Positions 10,784 through 21,541 of a DNA stretch of 64,000 bases are shown one piece after another. The notes under the pieces were generated by a model. It was not told the origin of the DNA and searched no databases. It was given only the letters and a program-made list of their open reading frames with translations. This DNA is from Vibrio neonatus (GTDB lineage Bacteria; Pseudomonadota; Gammaproteobacteria; Enterobacterales; Vibrionaceae). Where the stretch lies: assembly GCF_024346975.1 (NCBI RefSeq), contig NZ_AP024885.1:496001-560000 (forward strand). The letters run 5' to 3'. The position numbers were made by a program, and so were the translations under genes. How positions within the stretch are numbered: position 1 is the stretch's first letter; the number at the start of each line of letters is the position of its first letter.

Positions 10784-12973
10784 ATGAATAAGGCTACATC
10801 ATTGTTAAGAGAGACAAATAGAACTCGTCTACTCAAAGATAAATTGATTGCGGGATTAGTCAGAGCCAGTGGTTTAGGCATGTTGGTTGGTCTGCTCGGT
10901 ATTCTTATCTATTTTTTCACCGAAACCATTCCAATCTTTAGTACCTCTAGTTACCAGCAAACTGAGTATCAACTGCCGATTGATGGCGGTTCTTTTATCG
11001 ATACTAAAATCGATAACACGGGTAATAATGGCATTGCGATCAATAATAAAGGTGAGGTGATCTACTTTTCTTTAAAAGATCAGTTTGCGATTCTCAATCA
11101 AGCCTTAATCCAAAAAGATCCAGTGGCCATTGCCACTAATACGCCTCGTCCTTGGGTTGCCATGATTGATGCTGGTGGTGATATAGAGGTGGCGATGCCT
11201 GAATATATTATCTCGCACTCTAAGATGAGAACCATCTATACGCCCAATTTAAAAGTGAACCAAGAACTGTCGGCTTTAGAGTTTGCTGACTCTGGTTTCA
11301 AGACCAAGTATTTAGGCTTTACGGTAATACAAGAAGGGGCGGTCATTGCCCGAGCAAGCGACAGCAAAGTTGAAGTTCTGGATTATGTTATTGGGCCTGA
11401 GGAGTCAACGCATCAAATCAAGGAGTTGCCCGCAACCTTTGACCATATCTCTGGTGTGTTCGTAGCAAAAAATGGCTTATATATCGTGGTACTCGATGAT
11501 GATGCCGTCTCTATCTTCTCCCGCAGTATGCGCAGTGAACCTTTCACCTTATTCTCGCAAAATAAAGATAGGCTAAGAAATGGCTTTCATCGTGCATTTA
11601 GCTTCTTAAATGGTGACAAAGGGGCGATAGTCTCTAACTCGCGCAATGAGCTTGAGTTTTGGTTTGTCACTTTCCAAAATGAGCGCCGCTTAAGATCGGC
11701 TCGTAAATACATTAGCAGCGGCGAGGTTGTGTCTGTTATCCCAGAGCATACTACTAAGGGTTTCTGGACTGTTGACAAACAAGGTATGTATAGCCTGTTC
11801 TATGCGACTAGACCAACGGCAATTTTAAAGATTGAAGGCCAATCGCCGCCGCTATTGAGCTCTTTATCGCGCAACGATAAACACTTAATCAACGTCTATA
11901 AAGACAAAATCACTAAATTTGAAATTGAAGCAAGACACCCTGAAATCTCACTCAAAGAACTGACCCAAAAGGTGCAGTATGAGGGCTATTCAACACCTGA
12001 TTATGTTTGGCAAACCTCATCAACCGAAGAGGACGTAGAGCCTAAATTTAGCTTAATTCCATTAGTCTTTGGCACTTTAAAAGCTGCGCTGTATGCGATG
12101 TTCTTCTCTATCCCAATTGCGGTGTTAGGCGCGGTTTATACCGCCTACTTTATGTCCACTAGAATGCGTAACACCATCAAGCCTGCGATTGAGTTAATGG
12201 AGGCTTTACCAACATTGGTCATCGGTTTTCTTGCCGCTGTTTGGCTAGCGCCCATTATGGAAAGGAACTTACTCGCCTTTATGCTGAGTATTCTAGTCAT
12301 TCCATTGACGGCATTGGGTTGTGGAGGCGCTTGGGCATTGTTGCCAAATCGAGTGAAGTCGCAAGTTCCTAAAGGGTTACACCTTATGACCTTGTTGCCT
12401 GTTATTATTTTGGTGTGGGCAGGCTTGTTTTACTTTGCGCCTTACCTAGAAAAAATATTGTTTGAGCATGGGCTTATTTACTTCCTTGCAGACAAAGGCT
12501 GGGATTATCAGCAGCGCAACACGTTAGTGGTGGGCATTGCGATGGGGTTTGCGGTTATCCCGACAATTTTTACCATTTCAGAAGATGCGATTTATTCGGT
12601 GCCGAAACACCTTTCCAACGGAGCGTTGGCATTAGGGGCGACTGAATGGCAAACTCTAACGCGAGTGGTGCTACTCACTGCCAGTCCGGGGATTATCTCT
12701 GCCATTATGTTGGGTTTAGGACGAGCAATGGGCGAAACCATGATTGTGCTAACAGTAACAGGCAACACGCCGATTACTGACTGGAATGTCTTTGAAGGGT
12801 TACGTTCATTAACGGCCACCATTGCCACCGAGTTGCCTGAATCTAAGGTTGGAAGTTCTCACTATCGCTTACTGTTTTTGTCAGCGTTAATTTTATTTTT
12901 GTTTACCTTTATTGTGAACAGTGTTGGCGAAAGTGTTCGCCAGCGACTTCGCGATAAGTATCGATCTTTATAG
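10784..12973 (+). CDS. pstC: Phosphate ABC transporter permease PstC, long form
   Basis: A 729-residue inner-membrane subunit, more than twice the size of E. coli PstC (319). One N-terminal helix (about 28-48) is followed by a large ~370-residue, mostly beta-rich extracytoplasmic domain. The permease domain then starts near residue 420 with FGTLKAALYAMFFSIPIAVLGAVYTAYFM. The EAA-type loop (GALALGATEWQTLTRVVLLTASPGIISA) and GLGRAMGETMIVLTVTGN are typical of PstC. This extended form is known in Vibrio, Shewanella and Pseudomonas. No convincing Pho box was found in the 190 bp upstream. Confidence 0.93.
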   Translation: MNKATSLLRETNRTRLLKDKLIAGLVRASGLGMLVGLLGILIYFFTETIPIFSTSSYQQTEYQLPIDGGSFIDTKIDNTGNNGIAINNKGEVIYFSLKDQFAILNQALIQKDPVAIATNTPRPWVAMIDAGGDIEVAMPEYIISHSKMRTIYTPNLKVNQELSALEFADSGFKTKYLGFTVIQEGAVIARASDSKVEVLDYVIGPEESTHQIKELPATFDHISGVFVAKNGLYIVVLDDDAVSIFSRSMRSEPFTLFSQNKDRLRNGFHRAFSFLNGDKGAIVSNSRNELEFWFVTFQNERRLRSARKYISSGEVVSVIPEHTTKGFWTVDKQGMYSLFYATRPTAILKIEGQSPPLLSSLSRNDKHLINVYKDKITKFEIEARHPEISLKELTQKVQYEGYSTPDYVWQTSSTEEDVEPKFSLIPLVFGTLKAALYAMFFSIPIAVLGAVYTAYFMSTRMRNTIKPAIELMEALPTLVIGFLAAVWLAPIMERNLLAFMLSILVIPLTALGCGGAWALLPNRVKSQVPKGLHLMTLLPVIILVWAGLFYFAPYLEKILFEHGLIYFLADKGWDYQQRNTLVVGIAMGFAVIPTIFTISEDAIYSVPKHLSNGALALGATEWQTLTRVVLLTASPGIISAIMLGLGRAMGETMIVLTVTGNTPITDWNVFEGLRSLTATIATELPESKVGSSHYRLLFLSALILFLFTFIVNSVGESVRQRLRDKYRSL

Positions 12974-12987
12974 GCAGGAATAATCGA

Positions 12988-14667
12988 GTGATTAATTGGT
13001 TTAGATCGGGAAAGCCGTGGATTTGGCTAACATCAATGGCCGTGACTATCAGTATCTTATCTATGCTGGCAGTACTGCTATTTATTGGCTGGAAGGGCAT
13101 GGGGCATTTTTGGCCGCATACGGTGTATGAGTGGAAGAATGAGACAGGACAATCTTTAATTGGGCAGGTGTATCAAAGGCAAGATGTGCCTTGGGAGCAA
13201 CTGTCGATTACGCAGCGTCAAGCCATTCCAAGCAAGCTACGCCATCAATTAGCAGAAGAAACTTTGCCTGAGCTTGAACGCTTAGTCATTAAAGTCGGCA
13301 ATCGTGATGTGTATGGTCATGAGTTTGTATCTCAGTTTACTCATGCATGGGCTAAACCTGTCGCAGAGCCAGATTTGCTGGTGATAGAAAGAAAACGTGG
13401 CGGGCAGTTTTTTGGGCGAGTCGTTGCCTCTGAAAGTGAGGGGAAAACCCAAGCGATTCATTCATCACAAGATCTTAAGCAATTGCTGAAGCTCACCGAG
13501 TCCGAGCATGAAAAGATAGAGGCTCTGTTTGAGAATGCGGTTGAGCCTTTAACAAAAGGCATAAAAAGAAAAGAAATGGTGCTAGGTAGACTGTTGGAAG
13601 ACGGGTCTAACGATCACCAGCGCATTGACGAATTAGAAGCAATAGAAGAACAATTACGCGCCAATAGAACACAAGCAGAACTGCATATCGAACAGATCCG
13701 TGAGCATATCGAACAGCGAACGCTACTGGTGAAAGATATGAATAACGATCTGCACCGTATTAGCTTTGGCACCATATTAGATGCTTGGTATCCCAACCAA
13801 ATGACGGTAATGGATAAATTGGGGCATTGGTTTAAACAAGGGATTGATTTTCTGATTTCAGAGCCGAGAGAATCGAATTCTGAAGGCGGGGTTTTCCCAG
13901 CCATATTTGGCACTATCTTATTAGTGATTTTGATGTCGGTAGTGGTCATGCCTTTGGGGGTTCTGGCAGGGTTGTATTTACATGAGTACGCACACAAACA
14001 TTGGATAACACGTTTAATGCGTATTACGGTGCAAAACTTAGCTGGCGTGCCGTCTATTGTGTATGGGGTATTTGGTTTAGGTTTCTTTGTTTATACCTTA
14101 GGTGGCAGCATCGATGATATTTTTTATTCCGATAGCCTACCTGCACCTACCTTTGGTACGCCCGGTTTATTGTGGGCCTCTTTAACCTTAGCTATGTTGA
14201 CGTTACCTGTAGTGGTAGTGACCATTGAAGATGGCTTATCTCGCATACCAAGATCGGTCAGAGATGGTGCCTTTGCACTTGGCGCGACTAAATCGGAAAC
14301 CATTTTTAAAGTGGTGTTGCCTATGGCAATGCCAGCGGTCTTAACCGCTTTGATTTTAGCGGTAGCGCGAGCGGCCGGTGAGGTTGCACCATTAATGCTG
14401 GTGGGGGTAGTGAAACTGGCTCCAAACTTACCTATTGATGGACAATTTCCGTATATGCACCTAGATCGTAAGTTCATGCATTTAGGTTTTCATATTTATG
14501 ATGCGGGTTTCCAGACAACCAATTTAGAAGGGGCAAAGTCGTTGGTATACGCAACCTCTATGCTACTTGTGACCGTCATTGTCGGATTGAATTTAATCGC
14601 AATTCGTATCAGGAACTCTTTACGTAATAGCTACCGAAACTTAGGATTTGATGATCATGTATTCTAG
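12988..14667 (+). CDS. pstA: Phosphate ABC transporter permease PstA, long form
   Basis: A 559-residue partner permease (E. coli PstA 296). One helix near residues 12-32 is followed by an extracytoplasmic domain of about 270 residues containing a long charged, probably coiled-coil stretch (about 165-250, rich in E, K, R and Q). The permease core begins at about residue 305 and carries the EAA loop [24 protein letters not shown] and [14 protein letters not shown]. Start is GTG at 12988, with AGGA 7 nt upstream. It follows pstC by 14 nt and overlaps the start of pstB, so all are one operon. Confidence 0.93.
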   Translation: MINWFRSGKPWIWLTSMAVTISILSMLAVLLFIGWKGMGHFWPHTVYEWKNETGQSLIGQVYQRQDVPWEQLSITQRQAIPSKLRHQLAEETLPELERLVIKVGNRDVYGHEFVSQFTHAWAKPVAEPDLLVIERKRGGQFFGRVVASESEGKTQAIHSSQDLKQLLKLTESEHEKIEALFENAVEPLTKGIKRKEMVLGRLLEDGSNDHQRIDELEAIEEQLRANRTQAELHIEQIREHIEQRTLLVKDMNNDLHRISFGTILDAWYPNQMTVMDKLGHWFKQGIDFLISEPRESNSEGGVFPAIFGTILLVILMSVVVMPLGVLAGLYLHEYAHKHWITRLMRITVQNLAGVPSIVYGVFGLGFFVYTLGGSIDDIFYSDSLPAPTFGTPGLLWASLTLAMLTLPVVVVTIEDGLSRIPRSVRDGAFALGATKSETIFKVVLPMAMPAVLTALILAVARAAGEVAPLMLVGVVKLAPNLPIDGQFPYMHLDRKFMHLGFHIYDAGFQTTNLEGAKSLVYATSMLLVTVIVGLNLIAIRIRNSLRNSYRNLGFDDHVF

Positions 14668-15475
14668 CTCTGCAAACATAAATGTCTTGCGACCTCTTGA
14701 TGTTGCTAACTTATCTGAGAAAAATACGGCAATAGAGATAGAAAATCTCAACCTCTATTATCGTAAAAAACAGGTATTGCATGATATTTCAATGCGCATA
14801 CCAAAAGGCAAAGTGACCGCCTTTATAGGGCCATCGGGTTGTGGTAAATCCACCATTATGCGCTCAATCAATCGTATGAATGATTTGGTTGAGGGGTGCA
14901 AGGTTGAAGGTGCTATTCGATTATTAGGGCATGATATTTATGGCGAAGACGTGGATGTTTCTGCGCTGAGACGACGCATTGGTATGGTGTTTCAAAAGCC
15001 AAATCCTTTCCCTAAAACAGTCTATGAAAACGTTATTTTTGGGCTTAGATTACAAGGCATTCGCAACAGTCGAGTGCTGGATGATTGTTGTGAGCGAGCA
15101 TTACGTGGCGCAGGATTGTGGGACGAAGTAAAAAATCGTCTGCATGAAAGTGCGGTAAATCTTGCCGCAGGTCAACAGCAGCGTCTGGTGATTGCTAGAG
15201 CTATTGCCATTGAACCTGAAGTGCTACTGTTAGATGAACCGACTTCGTCGTTAGACCCGATTTCAACGCTAACCATTGAAGAGTTGATCAACGATTTAAA
15301 AACGAAATATACCGTGGTTATCGTGACACATAACATGCAACAGGCGGCAAGGGTCAGTGATTTTACCGCTTTTGTACATATGGGGCGCATTGTCGAATAT
15401 GCAGATACAGACACTGTATTTACTTCGCCAAAAGAGAAGAAAACTGAAGATTACATCACAGGTCGCATTGGTTAA
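14651..15475 (+). CDS. pstB: Phosphate ABC transporter ATPase PstB
   Basis: ATP-binding subunit, about 274 residues. Walker [10 protein letters not shown] is at residues 60-68, the Q-loop in [11 protein letters not shown], Walker B LLLDEP and an H-loop in VTHNMQQA. The signature motif reads NLAAGQQQR where PstB normally has LSGGQQQR, an unusual change (see findings). Start: ATG at 14651 (4 nt after AGGA) or ATG at 14657 (10 nt after it); both are inside the end of pstA. A TTG at 14648 is less likely. phoU follows 15 nt later. Confidence 0.95.
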   Translation: MIMYSSSANINVLRPLDVANLSEKNTAIEIENLNLYYRKKQVLHDISMRIPKGKVTAFIGPSGCGKSTIMRSINRMNDLVEGCKVEGAIRLLGHDIYGEDVDVSALRRRIGMVFQKPNPFPKTVYENVIFGLRLQGIRNSRVLDDCCERALRGAGLWDEVKNRLHESAVNLAAGQQQRLVIARAIAIEPEVLLLDEPTSSLDPISTLTIEELINDLKTKYTVVIVTHNMQQAARVSDFTAFVHMGRIVEYADTDTVFTSPKEKKTEDYITGRIG

Positions 15476-15490
15476 GGAGTATTGAACTAA

Positions 15491-16198
15491 ATGCACACAG
15501 GTCGCCATATATCAGGGCAATATAACGTAGAGCTTGAGGCTATTCGTAGCCATGTTTTAACCATGGGTGGTTTGGTTGAACAGCAATTAGCGTATGCGTT
15601 ACGTTCTTTGGTTAAACAAGATTATCAATTGGCAAAGAAAGTGGTTGCCGAAGACCATAACGTAAACTCAATGGAAGTGATCATTGATGAAGCCTGTACT
15701 CGAATCATTGCCAGACGTCAGCCGACGGCGGGTGATTTAAGGCTGGTTATGAGCATCATCAAAACCATTACCGAGCTTGAACGTATTGGTGATGTAGCTT
15801 CTCACCTTGCTCGCACCTCATTAGAGAACAAAAGCTCTGATCCTCGTTATCAAAACTCACTAGAGCCTCTGTGTCGCTTAGCGATAGGTATGCTGCATCA
15901 GGTGTTAGATGCTTTTGCTCGCCTCGATATTGACGCTGCCGCACACATCTATGATATGGATGATAGGGTCAATGAAGAGTATCAAAATATTATTCGTCAG
16001 CTTACGCAAAGCATGATGGATGAGCCGAAAATGATTCCAACCATCTTGCAAGTCATGTGGTCAGCGCGAGCAATTGAACGAGTGGGAGATCGCTGTCAGA
16101 ATATTTGTGAATACATTATTTACTGCGTTAAAGGCAAAGACGTTCGACACTCAGACAACGAAGAAATTGATAAATACAAAGGCAGTGAATCCGTTTAG
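15491..16198 (+). CDS. phoU: Phosphate regulon negative regulator PhoU
   Basis: A 235-residue all-helical protein (E. coli 241) made of two repeated PhoU domains. The metal-binding type motifs are visible as the repeats ITELERIGDVASHLAR (about 96-111) and SARAIERVGDRCQNICEY (about 198-215). It links the Pst transporter to PhoR, keeping PhoB unphosphorylated when phosphate is plentiful. GGAG upstream supports the ATG. Last gene of the pstCAB-phoU operon. It converges on cutC with the two stop codons overlapping and no terminator between them. Confidence 0.96.
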   Translation: MHTGRHISGQYNVELEAIRSHVLTMGGLVEQQLAYALRSLVKQDYQLAKKVVAEDHNVNSMEVIIDEACTRIIARRQPTAGDLRLVMSIIKTITELERIGDVASHLARTSLENKSSDPRYQNSLEPLCRLAIGMLHQVLDAFARLDIDAAAHIYDMDDRVNEEYQNIIRQLTQSMMDEPKMIPTILQVMWSARAIERVGDRCQNICEYIIYCVKGKDVRHSDNEEIDKYKGSESV

Positions 16199-16941
16199 CG
16201 GATATTGTCTAACACCTGCTTCATAGCCTGAATGGCATTAAAATCCGTTACTGGGATCTGAAAATCATCAATAGTATTTGCGCCCATTTGCGCTTCATCT
16301 TGGATATGGAGCATGTGACTTGGGCGCACACTTTTGCCTGATAGGTGTAATTCATTGACGCCGCTTTGCTCAATAATGTACTGGGCATTGCTGGCATTAA
16401 CGCCTGCTCCCGCCATGATGTTAATGCGCCCTGCCGCTTGTTGATGCATGTTTGCTAGAGTAGCAACGCCTTGTTCTGCTGTGCTTTTTTGCCCTGAAGT
16501 TAGCACTCGCTCACATCCTAGCTCGATAATATCTTCCAGTGCCTGTGTGATATTCTTACACTGGTCGATTGCTCGATGAAAAGTCACACCCATACCGGTC
16601 GCCGCATCCATAAGTTTCTGACACGCCTCGTAATTCACCTCAGCTTGCGCCGTTAGAATGCCAATAACTACACCATCTAGCTTGGCGCGTTTAGCGGCTT
16701 TGATGTCTTCTAGCATGATTGCCACTTCTGCCTCAGAGAATAAAAAGTCTCCCTGACGCGGTCTAATCATGGCATAAATAGGGATGCTAGCGCGTTGCTT
16801 GGCTTGTAGCATGAAGCCGTAGCTTGGGGTGAGTCCTCCTAAAGTTAAAGACGAACATAGCTCGATACGAGTGGCTCCTGCTTTTATTGCAGTGCTGAGT
16901 GACTCAATATTGTCGATACAAACTTCAATTTGATACGGCAT
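16195..16941 (-). CDS. cutC: CutC family protein
   Basis: A 248-residue TIM-barrel protein, the exact length of E. coli CutC, historically linked to copper homeostasis although the biochemical role is unsettled. Diagnostic stretches are YQIEVCIDNIESL at the start, GATRIELCSSLTLGGLTPS, IPIYAMIRPRQGDFLFS and VTFHRAIDQC. I use the ATG at 16941, since it gives the family's MPYQIEVC start and has GGGG 5 nt upstream. A TTG at 16968 would add nine hydrophobic residues. A terminator for ppx lies just upstream, so cutC relies on read-through or on a promoter very close by. Confidence 0.93.
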   Translation of the reverse strand: MPYQIEVCIDNIESLSTAIKAGATRIELCSSLTLGGLTPSYGFMLQAKQRASIPIYAMIRPRQGDFLFSEAEVAIMLEDIKAAKRAKLDGVVIGILTAQAEVNYEACQKLMDAATGMGVTFHRAIDQCKNITQALEDIIELGCERVLTSGQKSTAEQGVATLANMHQQAAGRINIMAGAGVNASNAQYIIEQSGVNELHLSGKSVRPSHMLHIQDEAQMGANTIDDFQIPVTDFNAIQAMKQVLDNIR

Positions 16942-16960
16942 AAAAACCCCAAATGATAGA

Positions 16961-16987
16961 AAAAACAAAGGGCTCTCAGAGCCCTTT
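16961..16987 (-). terminator. Terminator after ppx
   Basis: Minus-strand hairpin AAAGGGCTC / GAGCCCTTT with a 3-nt loop, then GTTTTTT. It lies between the ppx stop and the cutC start. Confidence 0.8.
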
Positions 16988-16997
16988 ATTGTTTTAC

Positions 16998-18551
16998 TTA
17001 TTCATGCGAAAAAGGAAGGGTTAATGTCCACCCTGCGTTTTTCCAATACAGCTGCTCTTGCTCTAAACCTAACAGAAGCAGGCTGTTTTCAGCAAAGTAT
17101 TCTGGCGCGGTGTGCGTCAAAATCCATTCGCCATCTTTAATGGTCAATTGCCATAAGTTCGCTTTGGCATCATTTCTAGACACATTGATGACAATGGCTA
17201 ATCGTAAAATCTTAATCAGGTCGAGAATGTTATTTTTAGCATACAGGCTAAACTCTTGCATCTCGTTCAGCTTTAACGCTTTACGTTGATAACGAGCTAA
17301 AGTGGCGATCAGTCGTTGCTGCTCACTGTTAAAGCCCGGCATATTAGTGTGCTGTAATAAATAATGAGAGTGACGATGATAACCGCGATAACTTAAGCTA
17401 AGACCCACTTCATGCAGCAGTGCTGCCCAGTTGAGCAGTTTTACTAACTCACTGTTTTTCTCTAAATCGGTGTCGCTGATCACTTGTTTAAGGAAGTGCT
17501 TAGCATGCGCTCTTACTCGGTTGGCTTGTTCAACATCGATTCGATGTTTTAGTGCCAGATTTTCTGCGGTGCGCATACGAATATCAGAGTGAGTAAACTT
17601 TTTCTCCATTTCGTACATTACGCCTTCTCGCAAAGCGCCGGGAGAATAATGCAACTCGTCAATATCTAACGATTCTAATATCGCTTGCAAGATAGCAACG
17701 CCGGGAGCAAGAACAGACAATCGCTCTTCTAAAATCCCTTTGATGACAATCTTATCAACTCGTTTAAATTCGCACAGGTGAGCTATGAGCTTTTTCAGTC
17801 GTTTACAAGTGACGATGCCATCTTCAAAACCAAGTGAAATCAAACATTCGCGGATAGCTTTCACTGTGCCTGATGAGCCGAGTGCTAATTCCCAGCCGCG
17901 CTGTTTGTACTGCTTGGCTAAAAATTGCAGCTCACGTTGCGCGGCAAGATTGGCTTTAGTGAAGTTTTTGCTGGTGAGTTTGCCATCGCTAAAATAGCGA
18001 TGAGCATAGCTAACACACCCCATTTGTTGGCTGTTGACTAGTTCAGAGTCAAAACCTTCACCAATGATAAGCTCGGTGCTGCCACCGCCGATATCAATCA
18101 CTAATTTGTTCTTTGATACCGGCTGAGTGTGTGCAACGCCAAGATAGATCAAACGCGCTTCTTCTTCCCCAGGAATCAATTCGATAGGGAAGGGCAGCAC
18201 CTTCTGCGCTCGCTGAATAAACTGGTTGGCGTTTTTGGCAATACGCAAAGTGTGGGTAGCCACAATTCTAACGTTATTGACTTTAAAGCCTTCCAGTCGT
18301 TCAGCAAACATGGCTAGGCAATCTAGCCCACGTTGCATCGATTCTTCAGATAAGAGGTTGTGCTCATCCAATCCACTGGCGAGTTTAACTCGCTGCTTGT
18401 GGCGACTGACAATTTGCAAGTCTTGTCCAACAACCTTGGCAACTACCATATGGAAGCTGTTAGAGCCAAGGTCGATGGCGGCGATATCCTTTTCTTCTAG
18501 AGCAGCTTCACTGTTTTGTATTGAGTTAGGCTGTTTCAATTGCTGGCTCAC
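16998..18551 (-). CDS. ppx: Exopolyphosphatase Ppx
   Basis: A 517-residue enzyme (E. coli 513) that removes terminal phosphates from polyphosphate. The ASKHA-type first phosphate loop [14 protein letters not shown] (residues 26-39), the second [14 protein letters not shown] (about 149-162) and a C-terminal HD-like domain ([21 protein letters not shown]) are all present. Start is GTG at 18551, with AGGTAAG 8 nt upstream inside the end of ppk. The genes overlap by 26 nt, so synthesis and degradation of polyphosphate are encoded as one coupled unit. Confidence 0.96.
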   Translation of the reverse strand: MSQQLKQPNSIQNSEAALEEKDIAAIDLGSNSFHMVVAKVVGQDLQIVSRHKQRVKLASGLDEHNLLSEESMQRGLDCLAMFAERLEGFKVNNVRIVATHTLRIAKNANQFIQRAQKVLPFPIELIPGEEEARLIYLGVAHTQPVSKNKLVIDIGGGSTELIIGEGFDSELVNSQQMGCVSYAHRYFSDGKLTSKNFTKANLAAQRELQFLAKQYKQRGWELALGSSGTVKAIRECLISLGFEDGIVTCKRLKKLIAHLCEFKRVDKIVIKGILEERLSVLAPGVAILQAILESLDIDELHYSPGALREGVMYEMEKKFTHSDIRMRTAENLALKHRIDVEQANRVRAHAKHFLKQVISDTDLEKNSELVKLLNWAALLHEVGLSLSYRGYHRHSHYLLQHTNMPGFNSEQQRLIATLARYQRKALKLNEMQEFSLYAKNNILDLIKILRLAIVINVSRNDAKANLWQLTIKDGEWILTHTAPEYFAENSLLLLGLEQEQLYWKNAGWTLTLPFSHE

Positions 18552-20619
18552 TCAGTTTTCTTACCTGTTTTTCTGTTTGCTTAATGTAATTGTAGGTCGC
18601 CACTTGAGATCTAACTTTACGGCGATTACCTCGTGCCACATAAGCATTCGACATTTCTTTATCGATCCATCGAGCTTTAACTGTGTCCGTGAATTGTAGC
18701 TCGATAATATCAATAATTCTCTGCTTTAATACTGGATCATTGATTGGGGCAGCAACCTCAATACGGTTCTCGATATTTCGAGTCATCCAGTCAGCAGAAG
18801 AGATGTAGACTTTCTGGTCTCCACCATTTTCGGTAATAAGCACTCGTGGGTGTTCAAGGAATCGGTCAATGACGCTAATTACCTGAATATTGTCACTCAC
18901 GCCTTCTACGCCAGGGACTAGTGAACACATGCCGCGGATAATCATACGCACAGGTACGCCAGCGGTACTTGCTTGGTAGAGTTTGTTGATCAAGCCTTTA
19001 TCAACCAAGTTGTTTACTTTTAAAGTAATGCCTGATTTGCGACCTTCGTTGGCGTGCTCAATTTCGCCATCGATCAATTCGTATAAACGCTCACGAGAGT
19101 TTCTAGGTGAAACAATCAGTTGTTTAAATTTCACTGGACGATAAGGGTTTTCAATGTAGCCAAATACTTGGCGTACTTCGTCAGTGATTTCTTGCTTAGC
19201 CGTTAGTAGTGAGAAATCGGTATAAATACGCGCGGTTTTTTCATGGAAGTTACCTGTACCAATATGCGCGTAGCGTTTGATGGTTTCGCCTTCTCTACGG
19301 TTAATAAGCAATAACTTAGAGTGAATTTTAAGGCCCGGAGCACCAAAGATAACGTGCACACCTGCGTCAGTTAAACGTTTTGACCATAAGATATTGGCTT
19401 TTTCATCAAAGCGAGCTTGCAGCTCTACCACTACCGTTACGCTCTTACCGTTGTTGACGGCATCGATAAGTGAGTTCATTAATCTTGAACCTTTCGCAAC
19501 ACGATAGATATTGATCTTAATACTAATGACCTTGGGATCAAAAGAGGCTTCACGAACAAGCTCAGAGATATGATCAAAGGTGTGGTACGGATAATGAAGA
19601 AGAATATCCTCGGCACGAATTGCATCAAAGCTGTTGCGATAATTCTCAAATACTGCCGCTTTTAGTGGAGGAAGTGGTTTATTTTCTAAGTAATCACGCC
19701 CCACATTAGGGAAGCCAATAAAGTCTTTAAAGTTATGGTAACGACCACCGGGAATTAAACTATCGTAGTTAGAGATTTCTAGTTTACGGCATAAAAACTC
19801 AAGCATTTCTGCGGGCATGGTTTTTTCATACACAAAACGAACAGGCATAGCCGAAAGACGTTGGCTAAGTCCTTCAGACATTTGCTCTAAGAGACTGTGT
19901 TCGACTTCGTAGCTTAAGTCATATTCAGCATCACGAGTCATCTTCATTGAATAGCAGTTGATTTCATCGTATTCGAAGAAGTTGCTAAAAATATCATCAA
20001 GGCAGTGACGTATGACGTTGTCGAGAAGGATAATGGTTTTTCTACGATTGCCTTTTTGCTCAGGAACCATCACAAATCGAGGTAAATGGTCGGTTGGGAT
20101 TTCTAAAAGTGCATATTGAGAAACATTGTTCTTCACTAGGGAAACACAAAGGTAGGCGCACTCATCTTTAAGGAAATCTAATACGTTGATTTCTTCGTGC
20201 ATCACGATAGGAGTGATATGAGGAAGCACCTCTTTGCGAAAGAACTTCTTGATCCATTGTTGCTGAGTTTGATCAATTTGAGATTCATTTACCAAGAAGA
20301 TTCGACGGCGTGCCATTTCTAGTAGCAATTCGCCGTAAAGCTCATCAAACTTTTGATTGAGTTTCATAGCTTTACTTTGCATTTTGCTGAGTAGACGTTT
20401 GGATTTGTCTTGGCGTTTGTGTTCTTGGTTGATCAAAATCCGGCGTTTTACATCAGAGAAGCGCACTTTGTAGAACTCATCTAGGTTATTAGAGAATATA
20501 CCTAGGAAGCGGATTCTTTCGATCAATGGTACTGATTTGTCCGCAGCTTCTTGCAGCACGCGCTCATTGAAAGAAAGCCAGCTAAGTTCTTTTTCTACAT
20601 ATATTTTTTCTGTGCTCAT
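18526..20619 (-). CDS. ppk: Polyphosphate kinase Ppk1
   Basis: A 697-residue enzyme (E. coli 688) that polymerises the ATP gamma phosphate into polyphosphate. The N-terminal [15 protein letters not shown], the middle domain, and the two phospholipase-D-like C-terminal domains are recognisable. The catalytic His region reads KIHSKLLLI then [19 protein letters not shown]. It forms an overlapping pair with ppx. A candidate Pho box lies 75-92 nt upstream, which would place polyphosphate synthesis under PhoB as reported for other vibrios. Confidence 0.97.
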   Translation of the reverse strand: MSTEKIYVEKELSWLSFNERVLQEAADKSVPLIERIRFLGIFSNNLDEFYKVRFSDVKRRILINQEHKRQDKSKRLLSKMQSKAMKLNQKFDELYGELLLEMARRRIFLVNESQIDQTQQQWIKKFFRKEVLPHITPIVMHEEINVLDFLKDECAYLCVSLVKNNVSQYALLEIPTDHLPRFVMVPEQKGNRRKTIILLDNVIRHCLDDIFSNFFEYDEINCYSMKMTRDAEYDLSYEVEHSLLEQMSEGLSQRLSAMPVRFVYEKTMPAEMLEFLCRKLEISNYDSLIPGGRYHNFKDFIGFPNVGRDYLENKPLPPLKAAVFENYRNSFDAIRAEDILLHYPYHTFDHISELVREASFDPKVISIKINIYRVAKGSRLMNSLIDAVNNGKSVTVVVELQARFDEKANILWSKRLTDAGVHVIFGAPGLKIHSKLLLINRREGETIKRYAHIGTGNFHEKTARIYTDFSLLTAKQEITDEVRQVFGYIENPYRPVKFKQLIVSPRNSRERLYELIDGEIEHANEGRKSGITLKVNNLVDKGLINKLYQASTAGVPVRMIIRGMCSLVPGVEGVSDNIQVISVIDRFLEHPRVLITENGGDQKVYISSADWMTRNIENRIEVAAPINDPVLKQRIIDIIELQFTDTVKARWIDKEMSNAYVARGNRRKVRSQVATYNYIKQTEKQVRKLSEPAIETA

Positions 20620-20693
20620 CGCTATTCCGTTTTTCTAAATTACAATGCGGGGAAATGTCAAACATTGGATAGCGAAAATATTATTACCGTTGG

Positions 20694-20711
20694 ATTTCAT
20701 TTGTGTGACAA
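20694..20711 (-). promoter_or_regulatory. Candidate Pho box upstream of ppk
   Basis: Read on the minus strand the site is TTGTCAC-ACAA-ATGAAAT. It matches the 18-bp Pho box consensus at about 13 positions, with a good first half (6 of 7) and a weak second half. It lies 75 nt before the ppk start codon. Confidence 0.35.
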
Positions 20712-20778
20712 TTACCACATAAGCTGTAAATAAATATGTCTTGCGGTGAAAAAGGAAGCAGGTTGAGTGAAAAGCAAA

Positions 20779-20815
20779 CAAAAAAAGCCAGTCAATGCAA
20801 AGCATTGACTGGCTT
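20779..20815 (-). terminator. Terminator after prx2
   Basis: Minus-strand stem AAGCCAGTCAATGC / GCATTGACTGGCTT with a 3-nt loop, followed by a T run. It lies 32 nt beyond the prx2 stop. Confidence 0.9.
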
Positions 20816-20846
20816 AGAATTTTTTATTGCTGTGGTAAGACTTAAA

Positions 20847-21455
20847 TTATTTACCTAGGTCTTCAGCGTGTTCAGATAGGAATGCTGCAACGCCTGTTGG
20901 AGATGCGTCCATACCGGCTTTACCTTCTTCCCACTGTGCTGGACAAACTTCCCCGTTCTTTTGGTGGAAGTTTAGAGCGTCAACCATACGTAGCATTTCA
21001 TCGATGTTACGGCCTAGTGGAAGGTCGTTAACTACTTGGTGGCGAACTAGGCCATCTTCGTCGATTAGGAAAGAACCACGGAAAGCAACACCAGCTTCTG
21101 GATGCTCAACGTCGTATGCTTTGCAGATTTCATGTTTGATATCAGCAACAAGAGGGTATTTAACTTGACCAATACCGCCATCATCGATAGCAGTGTTACG
21201 CCATGCGTTGTGAGAGAACTGAGAATCGATAGATACACCGATTACTTCAACGCCTTTATCTTGGAAGTCTTGGAAACGGTTGTCGAACGCGATCAACTCT
21301 GAAGGACATACGAAAGTGAAGTCTAGTGGGTAGAAGAAAACTACCGCTTTCTTACCTTTAGTGAATTCTGCGAAGTTAAAGTTATCGACGATTTCACCGT
21401 TGCCTAGTACAGCTGATGCTGTGAAATCTGGTGCTTGACGGCCTACTAATACCAT
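20847..21455 (-). CDS. prx2: Typical 2-Cys peroxiredoxin (Prx2/AhpC-like)
   Basis: A 202-residue peroxide reductase. The peroxidatic cysteine C50 is in DFTFVCPSE and the resolving cysteine C171 in GEVCPAQW. A GGIG element (93-96), associated with overoxidation-sensitive peroxiredoxins, is present, but the partner C-terminal YF motif is not evident (the tail reads AAFLSEHAEDLGK). AGGAG precedes the ATG. It is divergent from an OxyR2-type regulator across 192 bp, the same arrangement as prx2-oxyR2 in V. vulnificus, so H2O2 induction through that regulator is expected. No ahpF neighbour. Confidence 0.93.
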   Translation of the reverse strand: MVLVGRQAPDFTASAVLGNGEIVDNFNFAEFTKGKKAVVFFYPLDFTFVCPSELIAFDNRFQDFQDKGVEVIGVSIDSQFSHNAWRNTAIDDGGIGQVKYPLVADIKHEICKAYDVEHPEAGVAFRGSFLIDEDGLVRHQVVNDLPLGRNIDEMLRMVDALNFHQKNGEVCPAQWEEGKAGMDASPTGVAAFLSEHAEDLGK

Positions 21456-21541
21456 TTTGAGCTCCTAAATATGTAATTGTGCCTGAGTTTCAGGTCGGTT
21501 CCATGTTTTACAAGACAAACTATAATACAGAATATACTATT

